Shown here piece after piece: positions 8,477 to 16,143 of a stretch of 64,000 bases of DNA. Each line of letters begins with the position of its first letter. Position 1 is the stretch's first letter. The notes beneath the pieces were generated by a model. That model did no database searches. It was not told the DNA's origin and saw only the letters and a list, made by a program, of their open reading frames with translations. The stretch comes from Candidatus Bathyarchaeota archaeon. GTDB lineage: Archaea > Thermoproteota > Bathyarchaeia > Bathyarchaeales > Bathycorpusculaceae. The translations under genes were made by a program, and so were the position numbers. Location: contig JAOULW010000004.1 of the NCBI GenBank assembly GCA_029881805.1, positions 62,001-126,000 of the forward strand, written 5' to 3'.

Positions 8477-10918
8477 CTAATCATGTCTTGAAAATTGTTT
8501 GGAAACTATCCGCTTTTGGTCTTCTTTTATTGCTTCAATCATGTCTTGAATCATGTATTCTTCTGTGGTTAACGTGCCAATGGCGTGATGGCTTCCGTTG
8601 GTAATTGATGCTACTCTTTTGGTCACTACAAAGCCGTATGTTTCTCTGCCGTACATGTGAGGGTTTGTGTTTACGACCATTGTGTGAATTCCCTCGCGCT
8701 TAACCAACCTTGAGACAGACACGACATCTTTGATGGCTACGTCCTCGTATTCTCTAACGATTATGCGAATTTCCTCTATTTGCCGAACCTCACCGGTTTC
8801 AAGGCTTCTTTTGAGTGGGACATTTGCGCTACCATCGGTTATTATTACCATGACGGGGACAGTTGAAGGATCTCTTCTTTTGGCTTCTTTCAGGACTTCC
8901 CAAGCTTTCAGCATTCCAGCAGCGAGGGGGGTGAATCCACTAACGCGCAAGTCTGTCAGTTTTTTGGCCACTACTCTTAGATTGGTTATTGGATGTTGGA
9001 CGACGATGGCCCCAGTGTCTTTTAGTGCAACTATTCCTATGCGATCTCTAAATCTGTAGGCGTCTTCATGAAGTTTCAACAGCGCTTCTCTCACCGCGTC
9101 CACGTTTAGAAGCATTGAGCCGCTCAAATCAACTACAAAAACCATTGTTAGGGGCGCTTTGTACAATCTTAGTTGTTCACGTATGTCCTGGATTTGTATC
9201 GCTAACGCTATGTCTGAGGGTTTTTCGCGGACTTTCTGCTTTCTGGCAGCTTCCCGGATGGACGCTGGTAAGTGAATGTCGACTGGTTTTCCGTGAGGGA
9301 CTTTCCATCTGTAGGGTTTGCCCTTATGTAGTGTTGTCAACGTTTGGGCGCGTCTTCCCGCATAGGCACGCTGACCTTTCGCCTTGATTTTTCCCATTTT
9401 TAGAAAAAACTTTGATGGAGAAACAATTTTTTTTCTCAAGCTGCCGATTATTGAGAGGCCTTCAGAGACTTTTGGCTGTCCGGCGGCGCTCCTAACTGAT
9501 GGAATTGCTTTTATGTCACCTTTTTTCTTTTCAATGGTTTCTTTGTATGTGTCTCCCCGTAACTTGTCAGAGCCTATTTGCACCCCATCGGTTACAGGTG
9601 CTTTTTTCGGGTTTTTCCTTAATCTTTTGCCAAATCCGAAGAAGATGCCGCCCATGAGACGGGTGAAACGAAAAAGACTTTCAAACCATTTCGCCCTTAT
9701 CTTATTTATCTTGCTCTCTTTTGTTACGTTTTCCTCTTCTTTTTTTGTGGCGTCTTTTTTGATCCAGAAGAGCGCTTTTCCTTTAAGCGTTTTCTTTTCT
9801 TTCACCTTTTCTTCAGTTGTTTCCCCGGTTTTTTCGATGTACCTGAGCTTTTTTGCTGTTGTAGTGAATACTTCTTTAATTTCTTCTGGGGTTGCTGGTT
9901 CTAGAAAGCCGCCTTCTCTTGTCCTGTGGCTAAGGGCGAGTTCCGCGGCAACTAGAACATCGTTAGTGCTTACCTCTGCTCTGTTTTCGAATGCTGCTAG
10001 CGTTGCGGCTGCCTTTGCGATTATTATGTCTGGACGCAAGCCATCAACTTTAAGGTCTAAGCATGTTTTGCAGATGCTTTCGAGAAGATTTTCTGGAACA
10101 GCAATCTTTTCTAGTGCTTCTCTCGCTTGCATTATTCTTTTTCTCAGTTCTTCTTGGAAAGGCTTGTATTTTACATAAAATTTCTTAGGGTCAGCCTCAA
10201 ACTCCATATTTCTTTTGACTATTTCCATTCTGCTTTCGACGGATGCTATTCTTTCAACTGTGACAGATAGTGAAAAGCGGTCAAGGAGTTGTGGTCTCAG
10301 TTCTCCTTCTTCTGGGTTCATCGTTCCAATAAATATGAAGCGGGAGGGGTGACTTACAGATATTCCCTCTCTTTCAACTATGTTCCATCCCGTGGCTGCC
10401 GCGTCTAGCAAATCGTCCGCTATGTGGTCTGGCAACAGGTTTACCTCGTCTACGTACAGAATGTTTTGGTTTGCCTCAGCCAAAATGCCAGGTTCTAGGG
10501 CTTCTATCCCATATCTTATTGCCTTTTCTACATCTAGACTCCCGACGACTCTGTCTTCTGTAGAGCCTAAAGGCAAGTCAACAACTAGCATTTCTCTTTC
10601 TTCCATAGGCAGGTTTTTTCCGCTCCTGTGTTTTTCGCTGCATTTCGGACACATGTTTGAAGGGTCGTACGGACTGCATTTGAAAGGGCAGCCTTTGACA
10701 ACCGCTATCTTGGGAAGAACATCTGTCAAAGCTCGCACAATTGTACTTTTTCCCGAGCCTTTAGCTCCTTTTATCAGTAGACCACCGATTTTCGGATTGA
10801 TCGCATTTATCAAAATGGCTAGTTTCAGCTTGTCCAATCCAACTATGGCGGAAAATGGAAAAACAAGCCTTTTCCTCTGCATAGATTGACGGCTCCATTC
10901 AAGAGATAGTAAAGGCAA
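8477..10918 (-). CDS. Fused ChlI/ChlD (BchI/BchD-type) metal chelatase ATPase and MIDAS subunit
   Basis: AAA+ motor and integrin-I-like partner of a magnesium/cobalt chelatase in one chain of 813 residues. Domains in order: AAA+ core with Walker [10 protein letters not shown] (51-59), a cysteine cluster CxxxC and CxxC (77-93), Walker [11 protein letters not shown] (about 154), sensor segment [12 protein letters not shown]; a long basic linker (about 350-560); and a von Willebrand A domain with MIDAS motif VVDLSGSM followed by SGFTPLAAG and ITDGSANV. In archaea this protein usually serves cobalt insertion for cobamides or related tetrapyrroles; the large CobN/ChlH subunit is not in the window. 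It starts with TTG; the ATG near residue 13 ([14 protein letters not shown]) is the likelier true start. Confidence 0.92.
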   Translation of the reverse strand: MPLLSLEWSRQSMQRKRLVFPFSAIVGLDKLKLAILINAINPKIGGLLIKGAKGSGKSTIVRALTDVLPKIAVVKGCPFKCSPYDPSNMCPKCSEKHRSGKNLPMEEREMLVVDLPLGSTEDRVVGSLDVEKAIRYGIEALEPGILAEANQNILYVDEVNLLPDHIADDLLDAAATGWNIVEREGISVSHPSRFIFIGTMNPEEGELRPQLLDRFSLSVTVERIASVESRMEIVKRNMEFEADPKKFYVKYKPFQEELRKRIMQAREALEKIAVPENLLESICKTCLDLKVDGLRPDIIIAKAAATLAAFENRAEVSTNDVLVAAELALSHRTREGGFLEPATPEEIKEVFTTTAKKLRYIEKTGETTEEKVKEKKTLKGKALFWIKKDATKKEEENVTKESKINKIRAKWFESLFRFTRLMGGIFFGFGKRLRKNPKKAPVTDGVQIGSDKLRGDTYKETIEKKKGDIKAIPSVRSAAGQPKVSEGLSIIGSLRKKIVSPSKFFLKMGKIKAKGQRAYAGRRAQTLTTLHKGKPYRWKVPHGKPVDIHLPASIREAARKQKVREKPSDIALAIQIQDIREQLRLYKAPLTMVFVVDLSGSMLLNVDAVREALLKLHEDAYRFRDRIGIVALKDTGAIVVQHPITNLRVVAKKLTDLRVSGFTPLAAGMLKAWEVLKEAKRRDPSTVPVMVIITDGSANVPLKRSLETGEVRQIEEIRIIVREYEDVAIKDVVSVSRLVKREGIHTMVVNTNPHMYGRETYGFVVTKRVASITNGSHHAIGTLTTEEYMIQDMIEAIKEDQKRIVSKQFSRHD

Positions 10919-10992
10919 GCTTCAACCTATTAGTTTGTTGCTGCACTGCTCTACCTAGCGCCGTTTGTAAATAAAAAGCCCGCGCAATTCTC

Positions 10993-11253
10993 ATGTATGC
11001 TACAAGCGGATTGAGGAAACTTCAGGTTTTATCGTTAAAGTTTAGTAATGTCGATTTCAGCAAAAGAATGGATTTGCCTAACTGTCATACTGGAGAAATA
11101 AGACAAAGACATGTTGGTTTCTTCAATGAGGAAACAGAGAAGGCCATAAAGGAATCTACGACGAGGCACCTGAAGTGTCAGAGAACTTCAAAAAGCAAAA
11201 ATGAGAATCAGAAACGTCAATCATTAGTCTTTATCGTACTCGATGCTTCATAA
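10993..11253 (+). pseudogene. Remnant of a tyrosine recombinase catalytic domain
   Basis: The frame reads YATSGLRKLQVLSL followed by HTGEIRQRHVGFFNEETEKAIKE. This is the region of archaeal XerC/XerD-like integrases around the first catalytic Arg and the beta-hairpin Lys. After about residue 56 the similarity stops, and the continuation (SENFKK) is found in another frame, so frameshifts are likely. The C-terminal HxxR-Y half is missing. It lies 2.1 kb from tRNA-His and suggests an older integration near the same site. The match is by motif recognition only. Confidence 0.45.
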
Positions 11254-11296
11254 ACTATAAGTCAAACCGCCAACCCCATTCGAATTAAGATGCAAC

Positions 11297-11500
11297 ATGA
11301 AAACATACTTGGACATTCTAGTGGAAATTCCTTGCTTCAGATGTCTATTCTGGGATCCTATGAAAGAAAGTCATTTGCGTTGTAATCCGTTTGAATGCAA
11401 AGAGCTTGAAGAATGGCTTTTAAGACAGATGGAAACCTACGAGCAAACTGCTGAGAGTTTGACATTCGCTAGCAAGCAAAAAGAAGCACAAACTATCTAA
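11297..11500 (+). CDS. Small four-cysteine protein
   Basis: A 67-residue protein with IPCFRCLFWDPMKE and LRCNPFECKELEEWLL: two Cys pairs (CxxC and CxxxxC) that could bind one zinc ion, then an amphipathic acidic helix. The ordered spacing of Cys, Trp and Pro looks like a real conserved mini-protein rather than a chance frame. No functional assignment. It stands alone between the recombinase remnant and a membrane protein gene. Confidence 0.5.
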   Translation: MKTYLDILVEIPCFRCLFWDPMKESHLRCNPFECKELEEWLLRQMETYEQTAESLTFASKQKEAQTI

Positions 11501-11736
11501 GCAACAGCAAAATTAAAGTCACTAGGACTGGGCACTGCAGAAACGCCTAGTGAAGTACAGCTATTACTCATTTTCTCTAACTCTGTTCACCTATAGTTCA
11601 AAATTCGCGTTCATGATACCTTGTTGGACTGGCGCAAAAATTAGCAACGCCTAAATGACACGCATAATTAAACATAAATAGAGAACAGTTTCATTAAACT
11701 TTACAAGGAAACGATGGAGAAAGGTAGGAATGAGCC

Positions 11737-12045
11737 TTGAGTGTTGGATATGAAATAGTTATCCTAGGAATGCTAGTTCACGGAGCAGCGGCCTTCGGAG
11801 TGGGGTTTATGTGGAGTTTGATGCCCAAGAGGGTAATCGGTTTGTTGGGATTTGCGCTTTTTTACATTGTCATTTCTATATGGTATACAGCGACGTTCAA
11901 TTTCCAGATGCTGATATATAGCACGTTCTTTGTCTCGTACGTCATCGTTGGATTGGTTGGCTTTACAGTGGGTACTTTCTGGCTCGGTATAAAGGGATAT
12001 TATAGGAAGTATCAGCGAGGGCAGAAGGGAGGTGTTGAAACATGA
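11737..12045 (+). CDS. Small integral membrane protein with about three TM helices
   Basis: A 102-residue hydrophobic protein with helices at about residues 5-27, 33-52 and 58-84 and a basic cytoplasmic tail ending KYQRGQKGGVET. It has no recognised family. The next small gene starts in a 4-base ATGA overlap at its stop codon, so the two products are made together and may form a complex. It probably starts with TTG/GTG-type initiation around 11737; a GGAATGAG stretch lies just upstream. Confidence 0.55.
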   Translation: MSVGYEIVILGMLVHGAAAFGVGFMWSLMPKRVIGLLGFALFYIVISIWYTATFNFQMLIYSTFFVSYVIVGLVGFTVGTFWLGIKGYYRKYQRGQKGGVET

Positions 12046-12191
12046 GTGAAGAAGAAAAGGAGAAAACATTTGAAGAAGGACTAGTAAGAAGAGTTTCAAA
12101 AATAGAAGAACATTTACGTTACATTACCGTTGCTTCAATAGCAAATCTCTTTTTCCTGCTGATTTTGCTAATTACGCTGATTATAAAATAA
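12042..12191 (+). CDS. 49-residue single-pass membrane protein
   Basis: ATG at 12042 overlaps the preceding stop codon (ATGA). The product has a highly charged N-terminal half (MSEEEKEKTFEEGLVRR), a short amphipathic segment VSKIEEHLRYITV, and a C-terminal hydrophobic helix (SIANLFFLLILLITLIIK). This coupled two-gene arrangement of a multi-pass and a tail-anchored mini-protein is the only functional clue. Too small for automatic gene callers set at 60 codons. Confidence 0.55.
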   Translation: MSEEEKEKTFEEGLVRRVSKIEEHLRYITVASIANLFFLLILLITLIIK

Positions 12192-12337
12192 TGTTTTGAG
12201 ACGAGAGAATAAACCATGAATGGAAGTGGATTAACAGAGAATTTCACATGGAAAAGGGACGACATCTGACGTGGAAAACAATACAAAAAGACAGAAAACA
12301 AAACCATAGTAAGCCTATATCTAAGCACAAAACCTTA

Positions 12338-12500
12338 GCCCATCCGGGCGGGGAAAATTCGCTTGGCGCACGTCTATGCGAAGGTTGATTTGGCGTGGTC
12401 TTGGCGGGCGGCCCCGCTCGCGTCGCTGGGAGCTAGGCGGAAAGCCAGGTGTCGCTTAGGGAAGGTGCATGTGCGTGGTCGGTCTGATTCGATAGGGGGC
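12338..12500 (+). ncRNA. Candidate structured non-coding RNA, GC-rich
   Basis: About 160 bases of strongly GC-rich sequence in an otherwise AT-rich intergenic region. A TATA-like CCTATATCTA at about 12314-12323 would start transcription at roughly 12338, where the GC-rich part begins. The ends can pair: GCCCATC at 12338-12344 with GAT (12491-12493) and GGGC (12497-12500). Internal hairpins include GCGGG-CGGC-CCCGC, GGC-GGAAA-GCC and TTCGC...GCGAA. The 5' part of the 12363 reading frame covers it but has a non-protein-like composition. I could not match it to RNase P, SRP or guide RNAs. Confidence 0.4.
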
Positions 12501-12554
12501 AACAAGATTATATTAATGGTTCCGCTTTCCAAACATGGCTTGGGAATAAAAGCC

Positions 12555-13037
12555 ATGAATAAAAAGATAAGCTTGGTGCTGATATCTGCTGGAATAAGTA
12601 TCCTTCTTATGGGCTTTTTTGTGACCTTTTTTTGGATGAAGGGGAACATTGGGGAGGGAGATTATGATGTAGAAGGAGGAGCCACGCTCATATTATCAAG
12701 CGGGTACCTTGAAAAAGGTGACCGAACTGAAGGTGGTTTCACGGTCAGCGGTGGAAACGAAGAGGTAAAGTTCTACATCAAGAATCCTTCCGGAGCCACC
12801 ATTCACGACGCCGGGATCGTGAAGAGCCAGTACGACTGCGGTTTCACAGCTCAAGAAACTGGGATATACAGTTTCTATTTTGAGAATCTGGAGACCCTTA
12901 ACAACAAGCAAATACGTCCGAATTGGCGGTCACCCTATGAACCTATGCTGAACCTTTTTGATAAAATAGGCTTGTTGACGATGCTGGGAGGCATAGCAAT
13001 TCTAGTTTATGGATCGCGCACTTTCAAGCATGCATAG
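12555..13037 (+). CDS. GOLD/emp24-like domain membrane protein
   Basis: A 160-residue protein with an N-terminal TM helix (about 5-27), a beta-rich extracytoplasmic domain and a C-terminal TM helix (about 138-156). The middle (GGFTVSGGNEEVKFYI, FTAQETGIYSFYFENL) resembles the GOLD domain of p24 cargo receptors, as found in several archaeal surface proteins. The frame is open back to 12363 but the first 64 residues fall in the candidate ncRNA; a TATA-like TTATATTAAT at about 12507-12516 and the ATG at 12555 (MNKKISLVL) give the better start. Function unknown. Confidence 0.65.
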   Translation: MNKKISLVLISAGISILLMGFFVTFFWMKGNIGEGDYDVEGGATLILSSGYLEKGDRTEGGFTVSGGNEEVKFYIKNPSGATIHDAGIVKSQYDCGFTAQETGIYSFYFENLETLNNKQIRPNWRSPYEPMLNLFDKIGLLTMLGGIAILVYGSRTFKHA

Positions 13038-13317
13038 GTCATTGCTTATACATCTTTACTCGGTAGACCGCTCTGGCTTTTCTCTTAGGGGGCAATAAAT
13101 AGCCCTGCACGCATGGTGCCATGTAGAGGAATGTGGCATCATGAGCAACAAGGTGTCCACCTGCCTGTACATCGACAGGGAAGTCTTGAAGGCCGCTCGT
13201 CAAATCGGGTTGAACGTCTCAAAGGTCGCGGAAAACAGCCTGATCGAGGCGATAGGTCGCCTATGCGACTCGAAACAGGAAGCCGGCCTAATTAGCCAAG
13301 CGCCAAGACTTGTGGAG

Positions 13318-13391
13318 GGCCGGGGCCGGGATTTGAACCCGGGCGCTAGGCTCCACAGGCCTATAGGCTACCAGGCTACCTCACCCCGGCC
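13318..13391 (-). tRNA. tRNA-His (GUG)
   Basis: The cloverleaf closes fully. Acceptor stem GCCGGGG/CCCCGGC with the encoded extra G at position -1 (13391) and discriminator C73, both specific to tRNA-His. D arm has GG in the loop; anticodon stem TAGGC/GCCTA encloses loop CTGTGGA with anticodon GTG; T stem CCGGG/CCCGG encloses TTCAAAT. No CCA is encoded and no intron is present. The 5' end of the gene is the integration site of the element to the right. A TATA-like stretch at about 13411-13424, inside the element, lies 21-34 bases upstream of +1. Confidence 0.95.
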
Positions 13392-13393
13392 AC
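13377..13393 (+). repeat. Left attachment-site repeat (attL core)
   Basis: TACCTCACCCCGGCCAC, 17 bases, identical to 33987-34003. It covers the first 14 bases of tRNA-His, the G-1 and two bases upstream. The intact tRNA is at this end. Confidence 0.85.
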
Positions 13394-13432
13394 TATTCTG
13401 CTGACTTGGGCTACTTTTTATGATAGCCTTGC

Positions 13433-14851
13433 TCATTTACGTTTCCTCAGAAATATTAAGCCTTCTTTTTGACATATATACTCGAATCCGACTTCAAGCA
13501 ATGCTTTAACCTCTTCAGGCTTCTCAGCTACTTTAACTGTGAATTCATCGCTTCCAGATTCAAATAGTGTGCGTTCAATGTTGATGTATATTTCTGTGTT
13601 TCTCAGCTCTTTATGGCCCAGGAATTGCTTAACATAGTAAGGGTCTTTTGTTTGATGATAAAGCATTGTAGCCTTCCAATGTCTGAAAGTATGAAAGTTT
13701 ATCCTTAACAGTCTTGAATTTTGAAGTTTTGCAGCTAAACGCTTCCTTGCCTTTGAGAATGTTGTTTTCATTGAGTTTATCGGGCCGTCTCCAAACACTT
13801 TTGGGCTGTCTCTCGGTAAAGCGTTCAACATTGCTGTTAATTTTTGGCTTACCTTCCACATTCTCGGGTTTGAACCTTTCTCTGGATTGTTTAAGGTTAT
13901 GATGTTCTTTTCAAAGTCTATGTTAATCCATTCAAGCCTTTTAGCTTCACCACGTCTCATAGCTGTTTCTTTTAGTAGCTGAAGGAAAGTAGCAAGTTTT
14001 TTGCCTGTCCCTGATATTAAAGCGTCTAACTCTGCTTCAGATGGTATGAAAGGAAACTTTTGGGTTACATTGCATTTCGGTTTATCCCATTGTAAGCCGT
14101 TTAACTTAGCGAATAGGTTGTAAGCGTTTATCACGTTGCGTTTTCTGTTTTCACTCCATTGTTTCTGCTGTGCTATGACTTCTTTAACTGATTCCGGATT
14201 AAGTAGTTCTGATCCTCTTTCGGATAGGACTTTTAAAGCGGTTCTGTTAAGTCGAATCGTAGCTTCTTTATAGCCTTGCTTCTGCATATGGAAGCAGTAT
14301 TCAACGATTTTGCCTTTGATGTCTGCTTTAAGCTGCTCTGTGCCGCCCACACTCGGCCTTTCATTTTGGGTTGCGCTTATGGCCAAGTTTTTCGCCTCTT
14401 TGTCTAAGACGCATACTCGGCGTTTACTATTATAGGAAGGAAAAGCATTTAAGCCTTTTCCTACAGTAGTAACTCTATGCGAAGCTACATTTTCACCCCC
14501 AGAGAGAGGCGAGTCGTCAAGGCTTTCTTGAAAAGCGAAATCCCGATTAGCGATATGTCTATCCAGCAAATCCGATCCAGAGTCAAAAGTTTTGGCAAGC
14601 TTGCCAGTGACGTTGAGCTTTATGTTAGGCTGAGAGAAGCGGCATCCACAGTTTCGACATAACCATCTCTGAACAGAATCGCCATTATTTAAGCAGCGTA
14701 AGCCGTCTTTGTAAAGGCTCTTTGAACCACACTCAGGACAGCTCCTAGCGTGTATGTGTGTTGTTGAATGTGAGTGAGAGAGTGATATGTGTGCGTTGGG
14801 AGTGAGTGTGTTTGTTTCGTTCTCTTCTCTTCTACCTTCTAGGCTCACCAA
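13433..14851 (-). CDS. Tyrosine recombinase (integrase) with N-terminal zinc finger
   Basis: Catalyses site-specific integration/excision, most likely at the flanking tRNA-His repeats. The 472-residue protein has a zinc ribbon (CPECGS ... CRNCGCRF, about 38-71), a linker, a SAM-like core-binding domain (about 165-275) and a catalytic domain with Arg in TAMRRGEAKRLEW, the HxxR box HTFRHWKATM, the second His in FLGHKEL and the nucleophile Tyr in NTEIYINIE. All five key residues are present, so it should be active. It starts with GTG at 14851 in a GT-rich repeat region; the first 30 residues are low-complexity and a later start is possible. Confidence 0.9.
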   Translation of the reverse strand: MVSLEGRREENETNTLTPNAHISLSHSHSTTHIHARSCPECGSKSLYKDGLRCLNNGDSVQRWLCRNCGCRFSQPNIKLNVTGKLAKTFDSGSDLLDRHIANRDFAFQESLDDSPLSGGENVASHRVTTVGKGLNAFPSYNSKRRVCVLDKEAKNLAISATQNERPSVGGTEQLKADIKGKIVEYCFHMQKQGYKEATIRLNRTALKVLSERGSELLNPESVKEVIAQQKQWSENRKRNVINAYNLFAKLNGLQWDKPKCNVTQKFPFIPSEAELDALISGTGKKLATFLQLLKETAMRRGEAKRLEWINIDFEKNIITLNNPEKGSNPRMWKVSQKLTAMLNALPRDSPKVFGDGPINSMKTTFSKARKRLAAKLQNSRLLRINFHTFRHWKATMLYHQTKDPYYVKQFLGHKELRNTEIYINIERTLFESGSDEFTVKVAEKPEEVKALLEVGFEYICQKEGLIFLRKRK

Positions 14852-14983
14852 CGCTCACCACATCACACTCACTCACAACAACACACACATTCACACGCTT
14901 CAGACAGTGGAAACGAGTCTTGGGCTAATTCATCGGCTCGGCGCACACGACTGCTACACACACTAACTAACACACATTCACAC
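14756..14983. repeat. CA/GT-rich direct and inverted repeats around the integrase start
   Basis: ACACACATTCACAC occurs at 14883-14896 and 14970-14983 (direct repeats 87 bases apart). GTGTGTTGTTG...GTGAGTGAG at 14756-14778 is matched in inverse by CTCACTCACAACAACACAC at 14868-14886. The repeats straddle the integrase start and promoter and are candidates for recombinase arm sites, regulator binding or replication iterons. Confidence 0.5.
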
Positions 14984-15265
14984 ACTAGGCTTCACCATGT
15001 CGCCGTCAATCTTGATTTGGCCATCGTCCTCGATGACCCTTAGATATTCCATGATTCGTTTCTTGCTCAATCCTAGTTTATACTCGATTTTGGAAATTGC
15101 CTTATTCAATGGCACTTCTCGCGCTTGCCCCTGATTTTTCATTCTGTAAAACTCTGCATGGAGATAAGAAGCAATGGACTCAAGACGTTCTCTTTTCGCA
15201 TCGGCTCCATCATTTCTAACCAGATTGACCACTTTCCTTCTGGAGAAATTCTTTGAGAGCTTCAC
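14978..15265 (-). CDS. Small winged-helix-like DNA-binding protein
   Basis: A 95-residue protein with a helix-rich N-terminus and a C-terminal winged-helix-like pattern (LNKAISKIEYKLGLSKKR, IMEYLRVIEDDGQIKIDGDMV). The frame overlaps the preceding RHH gene by 50 bases; a GTG within it (VVNLVRND, near 15232) with GAAGG just upstream would shorten the overlap and is the likelier start. Co-oriented with and directly downstream of the RHH gene, so probably in the same operon as the integrase. Likely a regulator of element genes; target unknown. Confidence 0.6.
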   Translation of the reverse strand: MKLSKNFSRRKVVNLVRNDGADAKRERLESIASYLHAEFYRMKNQGQAREVPLNKAISKIEYKLGLSKKRIMEYLRVIEDDGQIKIDGDMVKPSV

Positions 15266-15377
15266 GGATTACTTGACTTATGTTTTTGAATTTGCCATCT
15301 TTGATTAGCTGCTCGATCTCTTGTCTTTCCCTTATTGAAAGTCTAAGACCAATTCTTTCTTTGTACTCGGGTATCAT
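15216..15377 (-). CDS. Ribbon-helix-helix (CopG/Arc-like) regulator
   Basis: A 53-residue protein from the ATG at 15377: ERIGLRLSIRERQEIEQLI followed by FKNISQVIREALKEFLQKE, a clear RHH fold with the beta strand (IGLRLS) and two helices. The frame extends 9 codons further to a TTG at 15404, but a TATA-like ACTTATAGA at about 15409-15417 makes the ATG more probable. Two adjacent perfect palindromes lie just upstream (15423-15443), between this gene and the divergent winged-helix gene. RHH proteins normally bind such tandem sites cooperatively, so autoregulation and control of both genes is likely. Confidence 0.75.
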   Translation of the reverse strand: MIPEYKERIGLRLSIRERQEIEQLIKDGKFKNISQVIREALKEFLQKESGQSG

Positions 15378-15422
15378 ACTTATCGGTTGAACCCATGTGT
15401 GCAACGTCTATAAGTACAGGCA

Positions 15423-15443
15423 ACTAATTAGTAACTAATTAGT
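15423..15443. promoter_or_regulatory. Tandem palindromic operator
   Basis: ACTAATTAGT, a perfect 10-base palindrome, occurs at 15423-15432 and again at 15434-15443. Centres are 11 bases apart, one helical turn, so two dimers would bind the same face. It sits in the divergent promoter between the RHH gene (minus) and the winged-helix gene starting at 15452 (plus), only 8 bases before the latter's start. Confidence 0.7.
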
Positions 15444-15451
15444 GAAAGAAT

Positions 15452-15946
15452 TTGACGGAAAAGTTAGACAATTTGAGCAGAGATGTCCTTTCACTCTTAG
15501 AGAAGCATGAACCAGATAGACTTAGACATCACGAAATCTGCGATAGCTTATGGTCTTCTTACCCGTACAATTACAAAGATAAGAAAGTTTTTGGTGTAGC
15601 GGTCACTCAAAAACTCAATCTTCTCAAAGCTAAGGGTTTAATACTCCATGAAGATATTTGGTATGGAACGGTTAATTCTAAACCAATTGAAAAGAAGCCT
15701 TCAAGTGAAAAGCCTTCTAAATTAGGATTCTTGTCTAATTTGTTAGAAAAGAGAGCAGAACATAAGAGGGAAAGAAAAAGAGAAAGCCTGATTCTTCGAT
15801 GCCAAGTGGATGTCCAAAAAGAACTGAGTATGCTTGATATGGATGATCCGACTTATGAAACTACTAAATGGAACTTAATAAAAGAATACGCAAACCGCTA
15901 TGGGTTAGACACAAGCGAGATTGCTGCAGGGTTGGGCGGGCTTTAG
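15452..15946 (+). CDS. Winged-helix domain protein of the element
   Basis: A 164-residue protein starting with TTG. Residues 1-75 look like a winged helix (LSRDVLSLLEKHEPDRLRHHEICDSL, VAVTQKLNLLKAKGLI, WYGTV); a basic linker rich in Lys/Arg follows (about 80-115), then a helical C-terminus ending in ISEIAAGLGGL-like sequence. No catalytic motif. It is divergently transcribed from the RHH gene with the tandem operator overlapping its promoter, so its expression is likely repressed by that RHH protein. Could be a replication or copy-control factor, but nothing shows this directly. Confidence 0.6.
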   Translation: MTEKLDNLSRDVLSLLEKHEPDRLRHHEICDSLWSSYPYNYKDKKVFGVAVTQKLNLLKAKGLILHEDIWYGTVNSKPIEKKPSSEKPSKLGFLSNLLEKRAEHKRERKRESLILRCQVDVQKELSMLDMDDPTYETTKWNLIKEYANRYGLDTSEIAAGLGGL

Positions 15947-16143
15947 ACATAAATTTGAATAGTGAATGGTTGCGTTTGGTTTTGCGTTTCATGGAAAAGA
16001 CTTGACAACTTTTAACTCAAAAAACTTCGTATATTTAGAATGGTTCTTTAACCAAGTTTATGAAGGGAATTTAACGCTTTTCCGAAAATAACCTACTCGA
16101 AAATCGAAAACTTTGGCTGTTGTTTGCTCATGGATTATTTCTC

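Larger units (their letters stand above)
13141..13404 (+). pseudogene. CcdA-like RHH antitoxin fragment reading through antisense tRNA-His
   Basis: Residues 1-38 (KVSTCLYIDREVLKAARQIGL, NVSKVAENSLIEAIGRL) look like the ribbon-helix-helix of archaeal CcdA-type antitoxins. From about residue 58 the frame is the antisense of the tRNA gene (GRGRDLNPG...), which is not a protein sequence. The natural C-terminus is therefore lost or replaced, as expected when recombination at a tRNA cuts a gene. No toxin gene follows. It may still be translated as a short DNA-binding protein. Confidence 0.45.

Noticed and set aside
9384-10178. 264-codon plus-strand frame opposite the chelatase linker
   Set aside because: Antisense of a well-supported ChlI/ChlD gene; hydrophobic composition is explained by the Lys/Glu-rich sense strand.
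12338-12500. RNase P RNA or SRP RNA
   Set aside because: GGAAAG-like bits occur, but the conserved RNase P regions and the SRP helix 8 motif are not found, and the region is too short for either.
14740-14990. CRISPR array from the CA/GT repeats
   Set aside because: Repeats are short, imperfect and irregularly spaced, with no spacer pattern and no cas genes in the window.
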